From positions 124,001 through 188,000 of the forward strand of contig CANLVG010000001.1 in NCBI GenBank assembly GCA_947494565.1: a stretch of DNA of 64,000 nucleotides, given 5' to 3'. The notes under the pieces are model-generated. The model worked only from the letters and a program-made list of their open reading frames with translations. It had not been told where the DNA came from and did no database searches. This document shows, one piece after another, positions 46,850 to 56,573 of this stretch (its first letter is position 1; every line of letters starts with the position of its first letter). Position numbers and translations under genes: made by a program. The DNA comes from an uncultured Flavobacteriaceae bacterium (GTDB taxonomy: Bacteria; Bacteroidota; Bacteroidia; Flavobacteriales; Flavobacteriaceae).

Positions 46850-47899
46850 TTAAGCCGTACTTATTTTTCTGATATATTGACCTGGGGTCAGACCCACGAA
46901 TTTTTTGAAATTAGTGAAGAAAGATGATTTTGAACTGAAGCCACACTCGTAACCTATACCTTCCATGGTATACTCTAATGTGGTATGTTGCTTTATTTTT
47001 TCGAGAGCGTCCTCGATTCTTCTTTGATTGATCAAATTATAAAAATTCGTATGCATCTCGGCATTCAGGATCTGTGAGAGATGGTGCTTGGCAATACCCA
47101 ACAAGCTGGCCAGTTCTTCCAGAGAAAAATCAGGATTTAGATACGGTTTTTCAGTCTCGAAAATATGTTCGATGTCTATTTTTACCTTTTCAATATCATA
47201 TGCTTTGAGCGGGCTCGTTTTGTACTTCTTCGCGTCTTTATGGGGTAATGTTATCGGTTGGTACAAGGTGCCATACCGAAGACCGAAAAAACCGATGATG
47301 ATGATCAGTACCACATATCGTGCAGTATCCCAGAATCTGAAATACGGAATACCCATTGAAAGTTCCAATAGCATTCGGAGTATGCTGATTCCAGCACTCA
47401 GTAGGAACAGTATGGCGATAGCCCGAATCCATAGATTATGTTGAACATAGCCCAGTTTCGCGTTAGGTTTTGCGGGAACTACGATCAGTACATAAACCGG
47501 ATATGCTATAAGCGATACGAGTTTTGGCCACAGAACAATGGTCACCCAGGCAGTCTGTAGTCTATCTAAAAAAAAACTACTCAATACCAAAAACAGTACG
47601 AAGGGCAAGAAGTGGATACAATCAAGTTTTGTGAAAACCTTCTTTTGTAAGCTTTTTACATAAAAGAAGAACAAGGGCCCATGTAAGAAACTCATATTCA
47701 ATATAAGCGCTTCCTGTAATGCGAAATGAAGAACTCCTTTACTCAGTACAAGCAATAGATGTATGAAAAAAACCAAAAACCAAGCCGCCAATAGCCAATC
47801 ATGTTCTTTGTGTTTCCGTTTGAAGAAGATCAGAATTGCAAACAATAGCGATTGAACGGCACCAATACCTGCGGCCAATAATGTGAAATAGTTATCCAT
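46850..47899 (-). CDS. Membrane-anchored AraC family regulator
   Basis: This 349-residue protein has about seven membrane helices (residues 1-215) and a C-terminal AraC domain (about 245-347). The domain shows FSLEELASLLGIAKHHLSQILNAEM and TMEGIGYECGFSSKSSFFTNFKKFVGLTPGQY. It lies upstream of the exported epimerase and lamin-G-like genes on the same strand, separated by about 205 bases, and may control them. It is a different subfamily member from the gene at 42997-44118. Confidence 0.9.
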   Translation of the reverse strand: MDNYFTLLAAGIGAVQSLLFAILIFFKRKHKEHDWLLAAWFLVFFIHLLLVLSKGVLHFALQEALILNMSFLHGPLFFFYVKSLQKKVFTKLDCIHFLPFVLFLVLSSFFLDRLQTAWVTIVLWPKLVSLIAYPVYVLIVVPAKPNAKLGYVQHNLWIRAIAILFLLSAGISILRMLLELSMGIPYFRFWDTARYVVLIIIIGFFGLRYGTLYQPITLPHKDAKKYKTSPLKAYDIEKVKIDIEHIFETEKPYLNPDFSLEELASLLGIAKHHLSQILNAEMHTNFYNLINQRRIEDALEKIKQHTTLEYTMEGIGYECGFSSKSSFFTNFKKFVGLTPGQYIRKISTA

Positions 47900-48029
47900 G
47901 GAAATTTATACGGCTTCGCCTTTCAATAGGATAAAGATAAAATTCAAAATGTAATGATCTGAGTATATTTTATCTATTCCTTAAGTTTTAATTACATCCG
48001 CATTAACAGTCAATCCTGTTTTAGAAAGA

Positions 48030-48037
48030 TAGCTTTG
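48030..48037 (+). promoter_or_regulatory. Bacteroidota-type -7 element (tagctttg)
   Basis: This is a full match to TAnnTTTG 19 bases before the start codon at 48057, a normal distance. No clear -33 TTG was identified. Confidence 0.4.
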
Positions 48038-48056
48038 CTTCCACTGAACCACCACT

Positions 48057-48701
48057 ATGCGACTAAAGCCATCACTCCTCTTACTTTTCCTATGTCCATT
48101 TTTCAATACGGGTTACGGTCAAGAAACAACAAAAAAGGAAGCGACGAACACCCAACTCCCCCAACATTTTTTTGACAGAACCGAATTCAAGGTGGGGTAC
48201 ACCGGCACTATTTTTTGGGCCAATGGATTAAATTTGGGAGCAGAGTACCTCTTAAAGGAAAAGCGTAAAACCAAAGACAGAAAACGAGGCGAAAGAACGA
48301 ATACGCATCAGTTTCTGTTAAACGGCAATCTAGCATTCACCACCAATTTTGCGAACAAAACCGATACTGGGCTCTTGACTAACGTTGGACTTATCTGGAG
48401 AAGGACCAATAAGAAAGGGAAACAATTCAGTATTGCGGTCAATCCACTGGGGTATTATCGTTCCTTCTTACCGAAAACCTATGAAGTAAATGGAGATGCA
48501 GTAGATAAAGTGTTTTTACCTGGAAGAGGGTATTACGCCCCTTCCCTATCCGTAGGTATCGGTAAACAACGAAAAGGCAAAAGGCTAACTGGCCGGTACT
48601 TAAATGTCAACTTCATGCTTCGTACCCCTTACAACGCCGGGGCATTGCCATCATTTTCCTTACAGTACGGGTTTCGGTTTCACTTAAAAAAGAAGAAGTA
48701 A
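48057..48701 (+). CDS. Uncharacterised secreted/outer-membrane protein
   Basis: This 214-residue protein has a signal peptide (1-22, ending GYGQ). The remainder has alternating hydrophobic/polar strands with many Tyr, Gly and Lys residues (GYTGTIFWANGLNLGAEYLL, SFSLQYGFRFHL at the end), consistent with a small beta-barrel. No family is recognised. Its stop codon shares a base with the next start (TAATG), so it is co-translated with the alpha/beta hydrolase gene. Confidence 0.75.
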   Translation: MRLKPSLLLLFLCPFFNTGYGQETTKKEATNTQLPQHFFDRTEFKVGYTGTIFWANGLNLGAEYLLKEKRKTKDRKRGERTNTHQFLLNGNLAFTTNFANKTDTGLLTNVGLIWRRTNKKGKQFSIAVNPLGYYRSFLPKTYEVNGDAVDKVFLPGRGYYAPSLSVGIGKQRKGKRLTGRYLNVNFMLRTPYNAGALPSFSLQYGFRFHLKKKK

Positions 48702-49747
48702 TGTGTAGTTATATATGGAATGCCTGGAAGGTCGTATTTGTTTTACTCGGAGGTATTGTTCTCTTTTCTTGTTCACAGGATAATGTAGATCTTGACCAGC
48801 TTGACGAGACTTTTTTTGTACGTCATAAGAATGCCGATATGCCGGCCTACGTCAAGGGAAATGGAACTGACAAAGTATTTCTAGTTACCTTACACGGTGG
48901 TCCTGGTGGCTTGGGATTGGGTTTTCAAGGGCCTGCATTTGATCAAATAGAAGAAGACTATGCTGTGGTGTACTTCGATCAACGGGGTTCCGGGATGTCA
49001 CAGGGAAATTATGCCGAAGATGACGTTGACATTGATTTGATGGCCGAAGATGTTCTGGCATTGGTAAAAGTCCTAAAACAGCGTTATGGCAATGATACAC
49101 GTTTCTTTTTATTAGGCCATAGCTGGGGCGGTGCTTTAGGTCCCGCGACCTTATTGAAAAATCAAAGCGACTTTTTGGGATGGATCGACGTCAATGGCAG
49201 CCATGATCCCAAAGGCCTCTACTTTGAATATATCCGTAATTTTGAACGTATTGCCGCGGAACAAATTGAATTGGAAAATAGTATCGCGTTCTGGGAGTCG
49301 GTTTATGGAGTATTGAGTGAGGTCGATCCAAATACGGTCAACCTTGATGATTTTAATCGATTGAATCGGACCGCTTTTGATGCGGAACTCCGGCTAAGAG
49401 ACGATGCTATCATCAACGATCCAGGAAACGGAGGGGTTAAGGTTTCCGATTATAACCCGCTGACCTTTCTCTGGAACATACAGAAAATTCAATCCATCCT
49501 TGACGATGATACGATCGGAAAACTGTCCTTCACGGACAGGCTTCCCGAAATTACCATTCCCTCTTTGATTCTTTGGGGACGGTATGATATGGTCGTGCCA
49601 CCGTTTTACGCCCAAGAAGCGTATGAAAACCTGGGTTCTGAAGAAAAGACCTTAGTGATTTTTGAACGATCGGGGCATGCACCCATGTTTACTGAAGCCG
49701 ATGGATTTGCAAAAGAGGTGCTGCGATTCATAGATCAACATAAATGA
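48701..49747 (+). CDS. Alpha/beta hydrolase lipoprotein (prolyl-iminopeptidase-like)
   Basis: This 348-residue lipoprotein (lipobox LFSC, cysteine about 24) has a complete alpha/beta hydrolase fold of the S33 type: oxyanion motif HGGPGG, the FDQRGSG segment, nucleophile elbow GHSWGG, acid in LWGRYDMVVP and histidine in SGHAP. S33 members release N-terminal proline or hydrolyse esters. The lipid anchor places it in the envelope. It is coupled with the small envelope protein upstream. Confidence 0.9.
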   Translation: MCSYIWNAWKVVFVLLGGIVLFSCSQDNVDLDQLDETFFVRHKNADMPAYVKGNGTDKVFLVTLHGGPGGLGLGFQGPAFDQIEEDYAVVYFDQRGSGMSQGNYAEDDVDIDLMAEDVLALVKVLKQRYGNDTRFFLLGHSWGGALGPATLLKNQSDFLGWIDVNGSHDPKGLYFEYIRNFERIAAEQIELENSIAFWESVYGVLSEVDPNTVNLDDFNRLNRTAFDAELRLRDDAIINDPGNGGVKVSDYNPLTFLWNIQKIQSILDDDTIGKLSFTDRLPEITIPSLILWGRYDMVVPPFYAQEAYENLGSEEKTLVIFERSGHAPMFTEADGFAKEVLRFIDQHK

Positions 49748-49867
49748 TGTTTATGATCACCCCATACCAATGGGAAGGTTTCTATTAAGATTTAACAAGG
49801 ACCGGATGGCGTAAATCCGTTTAAAATGTCTCGATAATTCAAATTATTGCATATTTTTACGGTTGCG

Positions 49868-50170
49868 ATGAAAATCAGTAAGCCGAATATTGCGCTTTTC
49901 TACATCGCCTTGATCGTTTTGTTCAAGGTGGCTGGCTTACATGCATTTGCCTCACATAATGACGACCTTGACGCACAACATTGTGAGGTCTGTCACATCA
50001 CCACTGCAATCAGTTTTACACCGCTTCTTGAAGCGGATACGACGGTTGTATCGCATACGGAGTACTTTTTCTCAGAGCAAAAAATCAATGGTATAGCTCC
50101 TGATAGTGTTTTTAATAACACCTATCTACTGAGTTATCGCTTCACCCGACCTCCACCAACATTCTCATAG
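49868..50170 (+). CDS. Small exported HCxxCH protein
   Basis: This protein of about 100 residues (start chosen at 49868, MKISKPNIA; another ATG lies 7 codons upstream) has an N-terminal hydrophobic signal ending LHAFA, then AQHCEVCH. The HCxxCH cluster may bind copper, zinc or another soft metal ion, while the surrounding SHNDD and the C-terminal segment are polar. It lies 240 bases before an ABC/TonB operon. A metal-sensing or metal-carrier role is inferred from the motif and location; no family name is certain. Confidence 0.65.
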   Translation: MKISKPNIALFYIALIVLFKVAGLHAFASHNDDLDAQHCEVCHITTAISFTPLLEADTTVVSHTEYFFSEQKINGIAPDSVFNNTYLLSYRFTRPPPTFS

Positions 50171-50176
50171 TCCATT

Positions 50177-50287
50177 TTGTATCGCATACCATCCCATATT
50201 GAGGGATCGGTGTATTCAATTCATACCATACTTGTTTTGGGGGTTCCTTTTGTATAAAGGTTCATCAAGGCGTATTGTATAGCATAC
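50177..50287 (+). repeat. Short repeated motif ttgtatcgcatac (with variant)
   Basis: The 13-mer occurs at 50177-50189 and again at 50046-50058 inside the preceding gene. A copy with one change (ttgtatagcatac) is at 50275-50287. The two intergenic copies precede the ABC ATPase gene. An operator role is possible but unproven. Confidence 0.3.
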
Positions 50288-50408
50288 ATTTTGGACTATA
50301 GCCTTTTTCGGGCCCCGTCTTCAACACGTTTAATCTCCCACGCAGTGCTAACTATAGTAACAGTGGGTATTTGTGCGATTCATAGTCAATTTTAAATCAT
50401 TACATGTT

Positions 50409-51098
50409 ATGCTAAAAGCAACAAACATTGTTAAGTCCTACAATGGAAAGGTGGCCTTAAAAGATGTCTCTTTCGAGGTATCCAAAGGCGAAATATTTTG
50501 CCTCTTAGGTCAAAATGGCGCCGGAAAAACAACGACCATAAATATTTTTCTAGGTTTTATCAAAAAGGATAGTGGACAAGCCTTTATAGGTGATAAAGAG
50601 GTGGGTATCGATGACACCAATCAACTCACGGCCTACATTCCAGAAACGGTACAACTCTATGGTAACCTTAGTGGCATAGAGAACCTGGACTTCTTTAGCC
50701 GTCTGGCCGGATTCAAATACACGACCCCTGAGTTAGAGGCTTTTTTAGCTAAAACCGGCCTGCAATCAGATGCGCAACATCAAAGATTGGCCTCCTATTC
50801 CAAAGGTATGCGACAGAAAGTCGGTATTGCCGTGGCATTGGCCAAAAACGCCGAAGTCATCTTTATGGACGAGCCTACTTCAGGTTTAGATCCAAAAGCC
50901 ACTTCTGAATTCACAAAAATCTGCAAAGAATTGGCCGAAATGGGCAAGGTCATATTCATGGCAACCCATGATATCTTCAATGCCGTAGAGTTAGGCACTA
51001 CTATCGGTATTATGAAAGAAGGCGTATTGGCACAGCGGTTGAATGCCAATGAAATAGATGCAGGTCAACTAAATCAACTTTACCTAGAAACAATTTAA
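50409..51098 (+). CDS. ABC transporter ATP-binding protein
   Basis: This 229-residue ATPase (start taken at MLKATNIVKS; an upstream in-frame ATG at 50373 adds 12 atypical residues) has Walker A GQNGAGKT (34-41), signature YSKGMRQK and Walker B VIFMDEPTSGLD. It belongs to the ABC-2/NosF-like export branch. The downstream genes give a TonB receptor and two DUF3526 permeases, so it is the motor of a heterodimeric exporter or membrane remodelling complex. The stop is 4 bases before the next start. Confidence 0.92.
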   Translation: MLKATNIVKSYNGKVALKDVSFEVSKGEIFCLLGQNGAGKTTTINIFLGFIKKDSGQAFIGDKEVGIDDTNQLTAYIPETVQLYGNLSGIENLDFFSRLAGFKYTTPELEAFLAKTGLQSDAQHQRLASYSKGMRQKVGIAVALAKNAEVIFMDEPTSGLDPKATSEFTKICKELAEMGKVIFMATHDIFNAVELGTTIGIMKEGVLAQRLNANEIDAGQLNQLYLETI

Positions 51099-51102
51099 GA
51101 TC

Positions 51103-53601
51103 ATGAGAAACTATATTCCTATCATATTATTTTTAATTGCAATTCATACCTCATTTGGCCAAATAGCTGTCAAAGGGATGATTGTTGACACGGATAGACA
51201 ACCCATTATGGGGGCGACCATTTCGTATACCAACCAAAACACCGGGGTTACCAATGGTACGGTATCCCAAGAGAATGGCAACTTTACTTTTCAACTTGCA
51301 GAAACCGGAAATTATCAGATTGAAATAACCTATATCGGAATGCGGTCATTACGTCTACAAAACTCATTCGACCAAGCACGGCCCTATGATTTGGGCACAT
51401 TGGTATTAGAAGAGAGCGTGGAGCGATTACAATCGGTGGAAGTCGTGGGCCGGGCCCGAACGGATTACAATAGTGACTACTCGTTCTCCGCTACCAAAGT
51501 GGCCATCAAGAACAAAGAATTGCCACAGGCGATTACTTCGGTAACCAAGGAATTAATTGCGGACCGTCTTGCATTTCAATTACCGGATGCCGTTAAAACA
51601 GTCAGTAATGTTACGGTTACGGGCCTATACAATCATTATAACATTCGTGGTATTACACAGGGTGACGATGGTCAAGTCTTGAATGGTATGCGTACACGTC
51701 AATATTACTTTCTACAACCAATTACTTCGCATTTAGAGCGTGTTGAGGTAATAAAAGGCCCATCGTCGGTTACTTTTTCCAGTGCCGACCCAGGGGGAAC
51801 TGTAAATATGGTTACGAAGAAACCCCTAAGAGAAAAACGAAGTGAGATTTCAGCAACAACAGGTAGTTTTGGAACCCTAAGGGCCACCGCCGATTTCACG
51901 GGACCACTAAACGAATCAAAAACACTGTTATATCGTTTTAATGCAGCGTTCCAAGAAGCAGATTCATTTCGGGATGTCGTAAACAATAATGCTATTTTGT
52001 TTTCTCCATCTTTAAGTTATATCCCAAATGAAAATACATCACTAAATGTAGAAATGATCTACAGCAACGCTGAAGGGAATTTAGATAGAGGTCAGCCTAT
52101 TTTTGGTGCCATTAATGGTGAATTTGATTTGAACAGTACCCCAATTACAAGAAATGTGGGCGCGTCAAACGACCATTACAAAAACAAAGAGTTTATTTTC
52201 ATGGCCAATTTTAGTAAAAAATTTACTGAGAACTTTGGTTTTAATGCCCAGTTTATGAAACAAACTTGGGATGAAGATCTAGCCGAACACAGGGTTGATG
52301 GTACGGCAGTTGATATTGACGGCAATGTGATTCCTACATTGGCAAGGCTGCGATATGATCAAAGACAACAATTTTGGGAAACCGATAATTTTAGCACCTA
52401 TTTTACGTACGACATCAAAAAGGAAAAGTTTACCAACAAAATATTGGTTGGATATGATGGTACGCGTTGGGAAAGGAAAATTGGCGCGGGATTTTTACGT
52501 GCCAGAAGGTATTTAACAGTCAGCGGGGGGCAGTCTAATTTTGACCCAAGCAATCCGGACAATTTTCAACAAATGGTTGTAGATGGGGTAACGATGCCCG
52601 TACCCGCTGTTCCGCATTTTAATTTGGCAGACCCTTTTAACGGAGCGAGAAATACAACAAGTTACAACCTTGCTGAATTAACTATCCCAGCCAATTTAGC
52701 GACGTCAAGTGGTATCTATCTTCAAAACCAATTTAAGGTCGGAAAATTTTCGGCTTTAGTGAATTTACGATATGAATGGTTCATCGATATTTTTGATTAT
52801 GAGGGCGATGAACAAGAGTTTAAGACCAATGCTTTTGTACCTAGACTAGGTCTAACATATGAAGTCACAAATAGTGTAAGTGCGTATGCAACTTATCTAG
52901 AAGGATTTCAACCACATACGAATACGGTTTCCTTGTCGCCAACGGCGGAAGGCTTCTTTTGGGCAGCCTCACCAAGTCGGTTTGACCCTTTGGAAAGTAG
53001 CTTGTTGGAAGTGGGTGCAAAAGGAGAGTTTTTAAACGGGAAAGTATTTGCCAACCTTGCTATTTTTAATATTACTCAAAAAAACATCCTATTGGGAGAT
53101 ACCTATGATTTGGATAACCTATCAACACGAGGTGAGCAAAGAAGTACAGGTTTTGAAATGGATATTTCCGGTTACATATCACCAAACTTTCAACTCACGG
53201 CGTCGTATGGTTTTGCAGATGCGGAAATCGTAGAAGATGCTATAGAAGATTTTATCGGAGAACCCATTGGAGGAGCTCCAAAGCATACTGCGAATTTTTG
53301 GGGACGTTATGATTTTAGGAATAAGACCTTAAAAGGCATTGGAATCGGTTTTGGTGCCCAATACGTAGATGAAAGATTTACCTGGTACAACCCTACTTAT
53401 GACACCGACAAATTACTATTGCCAAGCTATACCGTATTTGATGCCGCGGTATACTACAGGCCAAATAATACAGGTATCCAATTGACACTTAAGTTGAACA
53501 ATTTATTTGATGAGACGTACTGGTTAGGTGGTCTTAACCCATCTAGGTTAGGTCCAGGCGCTCCAAGAAATGTTCTGCTAAACGCCACTTATAAATTCTA
53601 A
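51103..53601 (+). CDS. TonB-dependent siderophore-type receptor
   Basis: This 832-residue receptor has a signal peptide ending SFGQ, a carboxypeptidase-regulatory-like domain (about 20-105), a plug (about 120-245) and a 22-strand barrel to the end (LNATYKF). The plug matches ferric-siderophore receptors: LPQAITSVTKELIAD, YNIRGI, RVEVIKGPSSVTFS and GTVNMVTKKPL. It lies inside an ABC operon, between the ATPase and two permeases, which is an unusual position. The substrate may be a metallophore or metal chelate. Confidence 0.92.
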   Translation: MRNYIPIILFLIAIHTSFGQIAVKGMIVDTDRQPIMGATISYTNQNTGVTNGTVSQENGNFTFQLAETGNYQIEITYIGMRSLRLQNSFDQARPYDLGTLVLEESVERLQSVEVVGRARTDYNSDYSFSATKVAIKNKELPQAITSVTKELIADRLAFQLPDAVKTVSNVTVTGLYNHYNIRGITQGDDGQVLNGMRTRQYYFLQPITSHLERVEVIKGPSSVTFSSADPGGTVNMVTKKPLREKRSEISATTGSFGTLRATADFTGPLNESKTLLYRFNAAFQEADSFRDVVNNNAILFSPSLSYIPNENTSLNVEMIYSNAEGNLDRGQPIFGAINGEFDLNSTPITRNVGASNDHYKNKEFIFMANFSKKFTENFGFNAQFMKQTWDEDLAEHRVDGTAVDIDGNVIPTLARLRYDQRQQFWETDNFSTYFTYDIKKEKFTNKILVGYDGTRWERKIGAGFLRARRYLTVSGGQSNFDPSNPDNFQQMVVDGVTMPVPAVPHFNLADPFNGARNTTSYNLAELTIPANLATSSGIYLQNQFKVGKFSALVNLRYEWFIDIFDYEGDEQEFKTNAFVPRLGLTYEVTNSVSAYATYLEGFQPHTNTVSLSPTAEGFFWAASPSRFDPLESSLLEVGAKGEFLNGKVFANLAIFNITQKNILLGDTYDLDNLSTRGEQRSTGFEMDISGYISPNFQLTASYGFADAEIVEDAIEDFIGEPIGGAPKHTANFWGRYDFRNKTLKGIGIGFGAQYVDERFTWYNPTYDTDKLLLPSYTVFDAAVYYRPNNTGIQLTLKLNNLFDETYWLGGLNPSRLGPGAPRNVLLNATYKF

Positions 53602-53603
53602 TA

Positions 53604-55043
53604 ATGAGAAAAAAGGTAATCTTTTTGTTGGCAGGTCAATTGTGGAAAGATGCTTTTAGGTCCAAAGTGCTGCTGGTCGCTTTGGGCCTAATGGGCTTTT
53701 TGTTGCTTTTTTCAGCTTTCAGCGGTTGGGAAAATTATCATGACCTCAATCATACACGCGATGCAATTCAGAACGAAGCGCAAGAAAGTTGGGAGAATAA
53801 TCCGGATAAGCACCCGCATCGAATGGCGCATTATGGTTCTTTTGCTTTGCGATTAAAACATGTATTGAGTGTTTTTGATCTAGGAATGGAAAATTTTGTG
53901 GGTAACGCCATATTTCTGGAAGCCCATAAACAGAATACGGTCAATTTTTCAGAGGCTAGCATGTCTACGGGATTGTTACGATTCGGGGAAGTAAGCTTGG
54001 CAATGTTATTGAAGGTAATCGTACCGCTGTTGATTTTTTACTTGGGTTTTGCCACCATTGCCCGTGAAAGGGAGAACGGCACTTTAAAATTGTTGATCGG
54101 TCAGGGGATCAGCAGAAGGGAAATCGTTTTCGGAAAGTGGTTGGGTTTATGGGGTCTTTCCCTGATTTTTCTACTTTCGGTCTTTCTAGTGGTCTTCTCC
54201 TTCGTGCTTTTGGAATCGAATGAGGGTACCTTCGGAGATAGTATATCGCGTTTTATGGTGCTGTTCATTTCCTATGTACTCTTTTTTGCCATACTCAGCG
54301 CCATTACCATTTTGGTATCGGCATTTAGCAAAACGGCCAAGGGGGCTTTGGTCAAACTTTTGGGTATTTGGTTGCTATTTACGATTATCCTACCCAAATC
54401 GCTGCAGGCATTGGGGTACTACCTCTTCCCTACTCCTTCTAAAATAGAAATGGAAACCGCGGTGGAGCATGATTTGATTCAGCAAGGGGATAGTCACAAT
54501 CCAGATGACCCTCATTTCAAGGCCTTAAAAGATTCTGTGCTTCAGGTGCACAAGGTCGCCAATGTAGACGACTTGCCTTTCAACTATAGCGGATTCATTA
54601 TGGCTCAAGGTGAAAAATTGAGTACGGAGATTTATAAGGATCACCAAGCGCGCTTATTTCAGGTTTATCAAAAACAAAATGACCTGGAACGTTATTCTGC
54701 ATTTGTCAATCCGTATACCGCTATCAAGAACTTATCGATGGCCTTCTCGGGAACCGATTTTAGATCGTTTCTACATTTCAAGGCAGAGGCGGAAGCCTAT
54801 CGTTACCATTTGGCACAAGAAATGAACCAATTGCAGATGGATTTGATTCCCAATAAAGGGAAAGCCGGGCCAAATGTAATTTCCAATTCCTATTGGAAAG
54901 AATTTCCGCCATTTGAATACCGATTTCTAACGGTTTCCAAAGTCTTCCAAAACGAGCTGATTTCCATTTTAGCACTCTTGTTATGGGGAATTTTGGGGGT
55001 CTTTGGACTAACAAAAATAGCTACTAACCTCAAAGCCCTTTAG
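53604..55043 (+). CDS. DUF3526-type ABC permease subunit 1
   Basis: This 479-residue inner-membrane protein has a first helix (about 20-40), a long periplasmic loop (about 45-125) with HPHRMAHYGSFALR and LEAHKQN, five central helices (about 130-280), another extra-cytosolic segment and a terminal helix (about 450-470). This is the ABC-2/NosY-like DUF3526 architecture. It starts 3 bases after the receptor stop and abuts the second permease. The His-containing loop could face the periplasmic substrate. Confidence 0.87.
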   Translation: MRKKVIFLLAGQLWKDAFRSKVLLVALGLMGFLLLFSAFSGWENYHDLNHTRDAIQNEAQESWENNPDKHPHRMAHYGSFALRLKHVLSVFDLGMENFVGNAIFLEAHKQNTVNFSEASMSTGLLRFGEVSLAMLLKVIVPLLIFYLGFATIARERENGTLKLLIGQGISRREIVFGKWLGLWGLSLIFLLSVFLVVFSFVLLESNEGTFGDSISRFMVLFISYVLFFAILSAITILVSAFSKTAKGALVKLLGIWLLFTIILPKSLQALGYYLFPTPSKIEMETAVEHDLIQQGDSHNPDDPHFKALKDSVLQVHKVANVDDLPFNYSGFIMAQGEKLSTEIYKDHQARLFQVYQKQNDLERYSAFVNPYTAIKNLSMAFSGTDFRSFLHFKAEAEAYRYHLAQEMNQLQMDLIPNKGKAGPNVISNSYWKEFPPFEYRFLTVSKVFQNELISILALLLWGILGVFGLTKIATNLKAL

Positions 55044-56384
55044 ATGTATCGTTTATTGTTTCAATCGTTTTTTCGAACAAAAATATTCTTGATAAGTCTT
55101 GTCTTATTGGTTACCGTAGGGGTCATCAGTATTTTGATAGGCAAACAGTACTTGGTCAAACAGGAAAACGCCATTGCGGCGTCACAAGAATTTCAAAAAG
55201 AGAGCATTGCAAGAAATCTTGAATACCATAAAGAAGATTTGGGCCTACTACTCTACTACCTTCGTTTTACTTTGATCAAACAACCCAGTACGATCAGTGC
55301 GATTTCAATTGGTCAGAGCGATGTCAATCCCCTTTTACAAGCAGTGACCATACGTGGGTTGGAAGGACAGAAGTACGATACGGATTTTGAAAATCCATCC
55401 CTATTGATGTCAGGGAATTTAGATTTGGGTTTTGTGATCATTTACCTTTTTCCATTGGTATTGATCGCAATGACCTTTAATCTGTATTCTGAAGAGAAAG
55501 AACAGGGTACTTGGCGAATTCTAGCGGCACAGACCTCGGCAAGAGCAAAATTCTTGCTTAAAAAACTGGGGATTAGGATGCTTTTTGTATTTGGTGTTTT
55601 GATTTTCCTGCTGTTTTTGGCAAGCGGGGTGTTGAACATTGCATTGGACCAAAATTTTTGGGCCATGTTCCTTCAAAGTATCCTATACTTGTTTTTTTGG
55701 AGTGCATTGTGCCTGTTCATAGTCTCATTTCAAAAAAACTCCAGCTTTAACGCCCTAGCACTGATTTCCATTTGGGTTGTTTTGACGGTTCTGATTCCCG
55801 CGATGGTCAATAACTATGTGCTCAACACCTATCAAGTGCCCGAGGCTTTGGAGGCTATGGTCGAACAACGGGATGGCTATCATGAGAAATGGGATTTGGA
55901 GAAGGATGCTACTATGGTCGGTTTTTTTGATGCTTATCCCCAGTATAAAAATTATACCGTACCTGAAGAGGAATTTAGTTGGATCTGGTACTATGGGATG
56001 CAACATATGGGAGACTTGGCGGCGGAAGGTACCAGTACCGAAATGAGCGAAAAAATCATGCTTCGCAATATCGTTAGCGAGAAAGTGGCCTTTTTTGTCC
56101 CAACAATGCACGCACAACTAAGTTTCAATAGTTTAGCAGGTACGGATATGTTGAGTCACTTGGATTTCTTACAAGGTCTTGAAAAATTCCACGAAGGTTT
56201 ACGACTGAGTTTTTATCCGAAAATCTTTGAAAATGTTCCGGCCGACACCATTGATTGGCAAGTACATGATGTCAAGTTTCACAAAACTACGGCTCATTTG
56301 AATTGGCTTCGTCTATTGCTGCCAACGGTATTAGTGTTCCTAGTCATCGGGGTTTTGGCATTGTTGAACCTTCGAAGATTATAA
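55044..56384 (+). CDS. DUF3526-type ABC permease subunit 2
   Basis: This 446-residue protein has the same layout as its neighbour: first helix (about 12-32), periplasmic loop, central helices (about 130-265) including LYSEEKEQGTWRILAAQ, a loop with many charged residues, and a last helix (about 420-440). The gene begins directly after the previous stop codon. Together the two would form a heterodimeric channel served by the ATPase. Directionality (export versus periplasm-to-cytosol transfer) cannot be told. Confidence 0.87.
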   Translation: MYRLLFQSFFRTKIFLISLVLLVTVGVISILIGKQYLVKQENAIAASQEFQKESIARNLEYHKEDLGLLLYYLRFTLIKQPSTISAISIGQSDVNPLLQAVTIRGLEGQKYDTDFENPSLLMSGNLDLGFVIIYLFPLVLIAMTFNLYSEEKEQGTWRILAAQTSARAKFLLKKLGIRMLFVFGVLIFLLFLASGVLNIALDQNFWAMFLQSILYLFFWSALCLFIVSFQKNSSFNALALISIWVVLTVLIPAMVNNYVLNTYQVPEALEAMVEQRDGYHEKWDLEKDATMVGFFDAYPQYKNYTVPEEEFSWIWYYGMQHMGDLAAEGTSTEMSEKIMLRNIVSEKVAFFVPTMHAQLSFNSLAGTDMLSHLDFLQGLEKFHEGLRLSFYPKIFENVPADTIDWQVHDVKFHKTTAHLNWLRLLLPTVLVFLVIGVLALLNLRRL

Positions 56385-56506
56385 TAGCGGGGGGCTGGAA
56401 ATGTATTTCTGGCCCTTTTAAAAACCTGGAGCTGAAGACCAATCTTCTATTCGATCTTGTGACTCGATTTGGGCGATGGAGACCACAAGGTCTTCTCTTA
56501 GTAGGA

Positions 56507-56522
56507 TACTCTTATAAGAGTA
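56507..56522. promoter_or_regulatory. 16-bp perfect palindrome upstream of the peptidase gene
   Basis: The sequence tactcttataagagta is self-complementary. It lies 52 bases before the peptidase start and after the permease operon. It could be an operator or the stem of a weak terminator; no T run follows. Confidence 0.35.
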
Positions 56523-56573
56523 CTATGCTTTCACCTATTTTTTGGTTACTTTGGATACAACTAAAACAACAAG

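Noticed and set aside
50046-50287. Treating the repeated ttgtatcgcatac as Fur boxes
   Set aside because: It does not match the known Fur-box pattern, and one copy lies inside a coding region.
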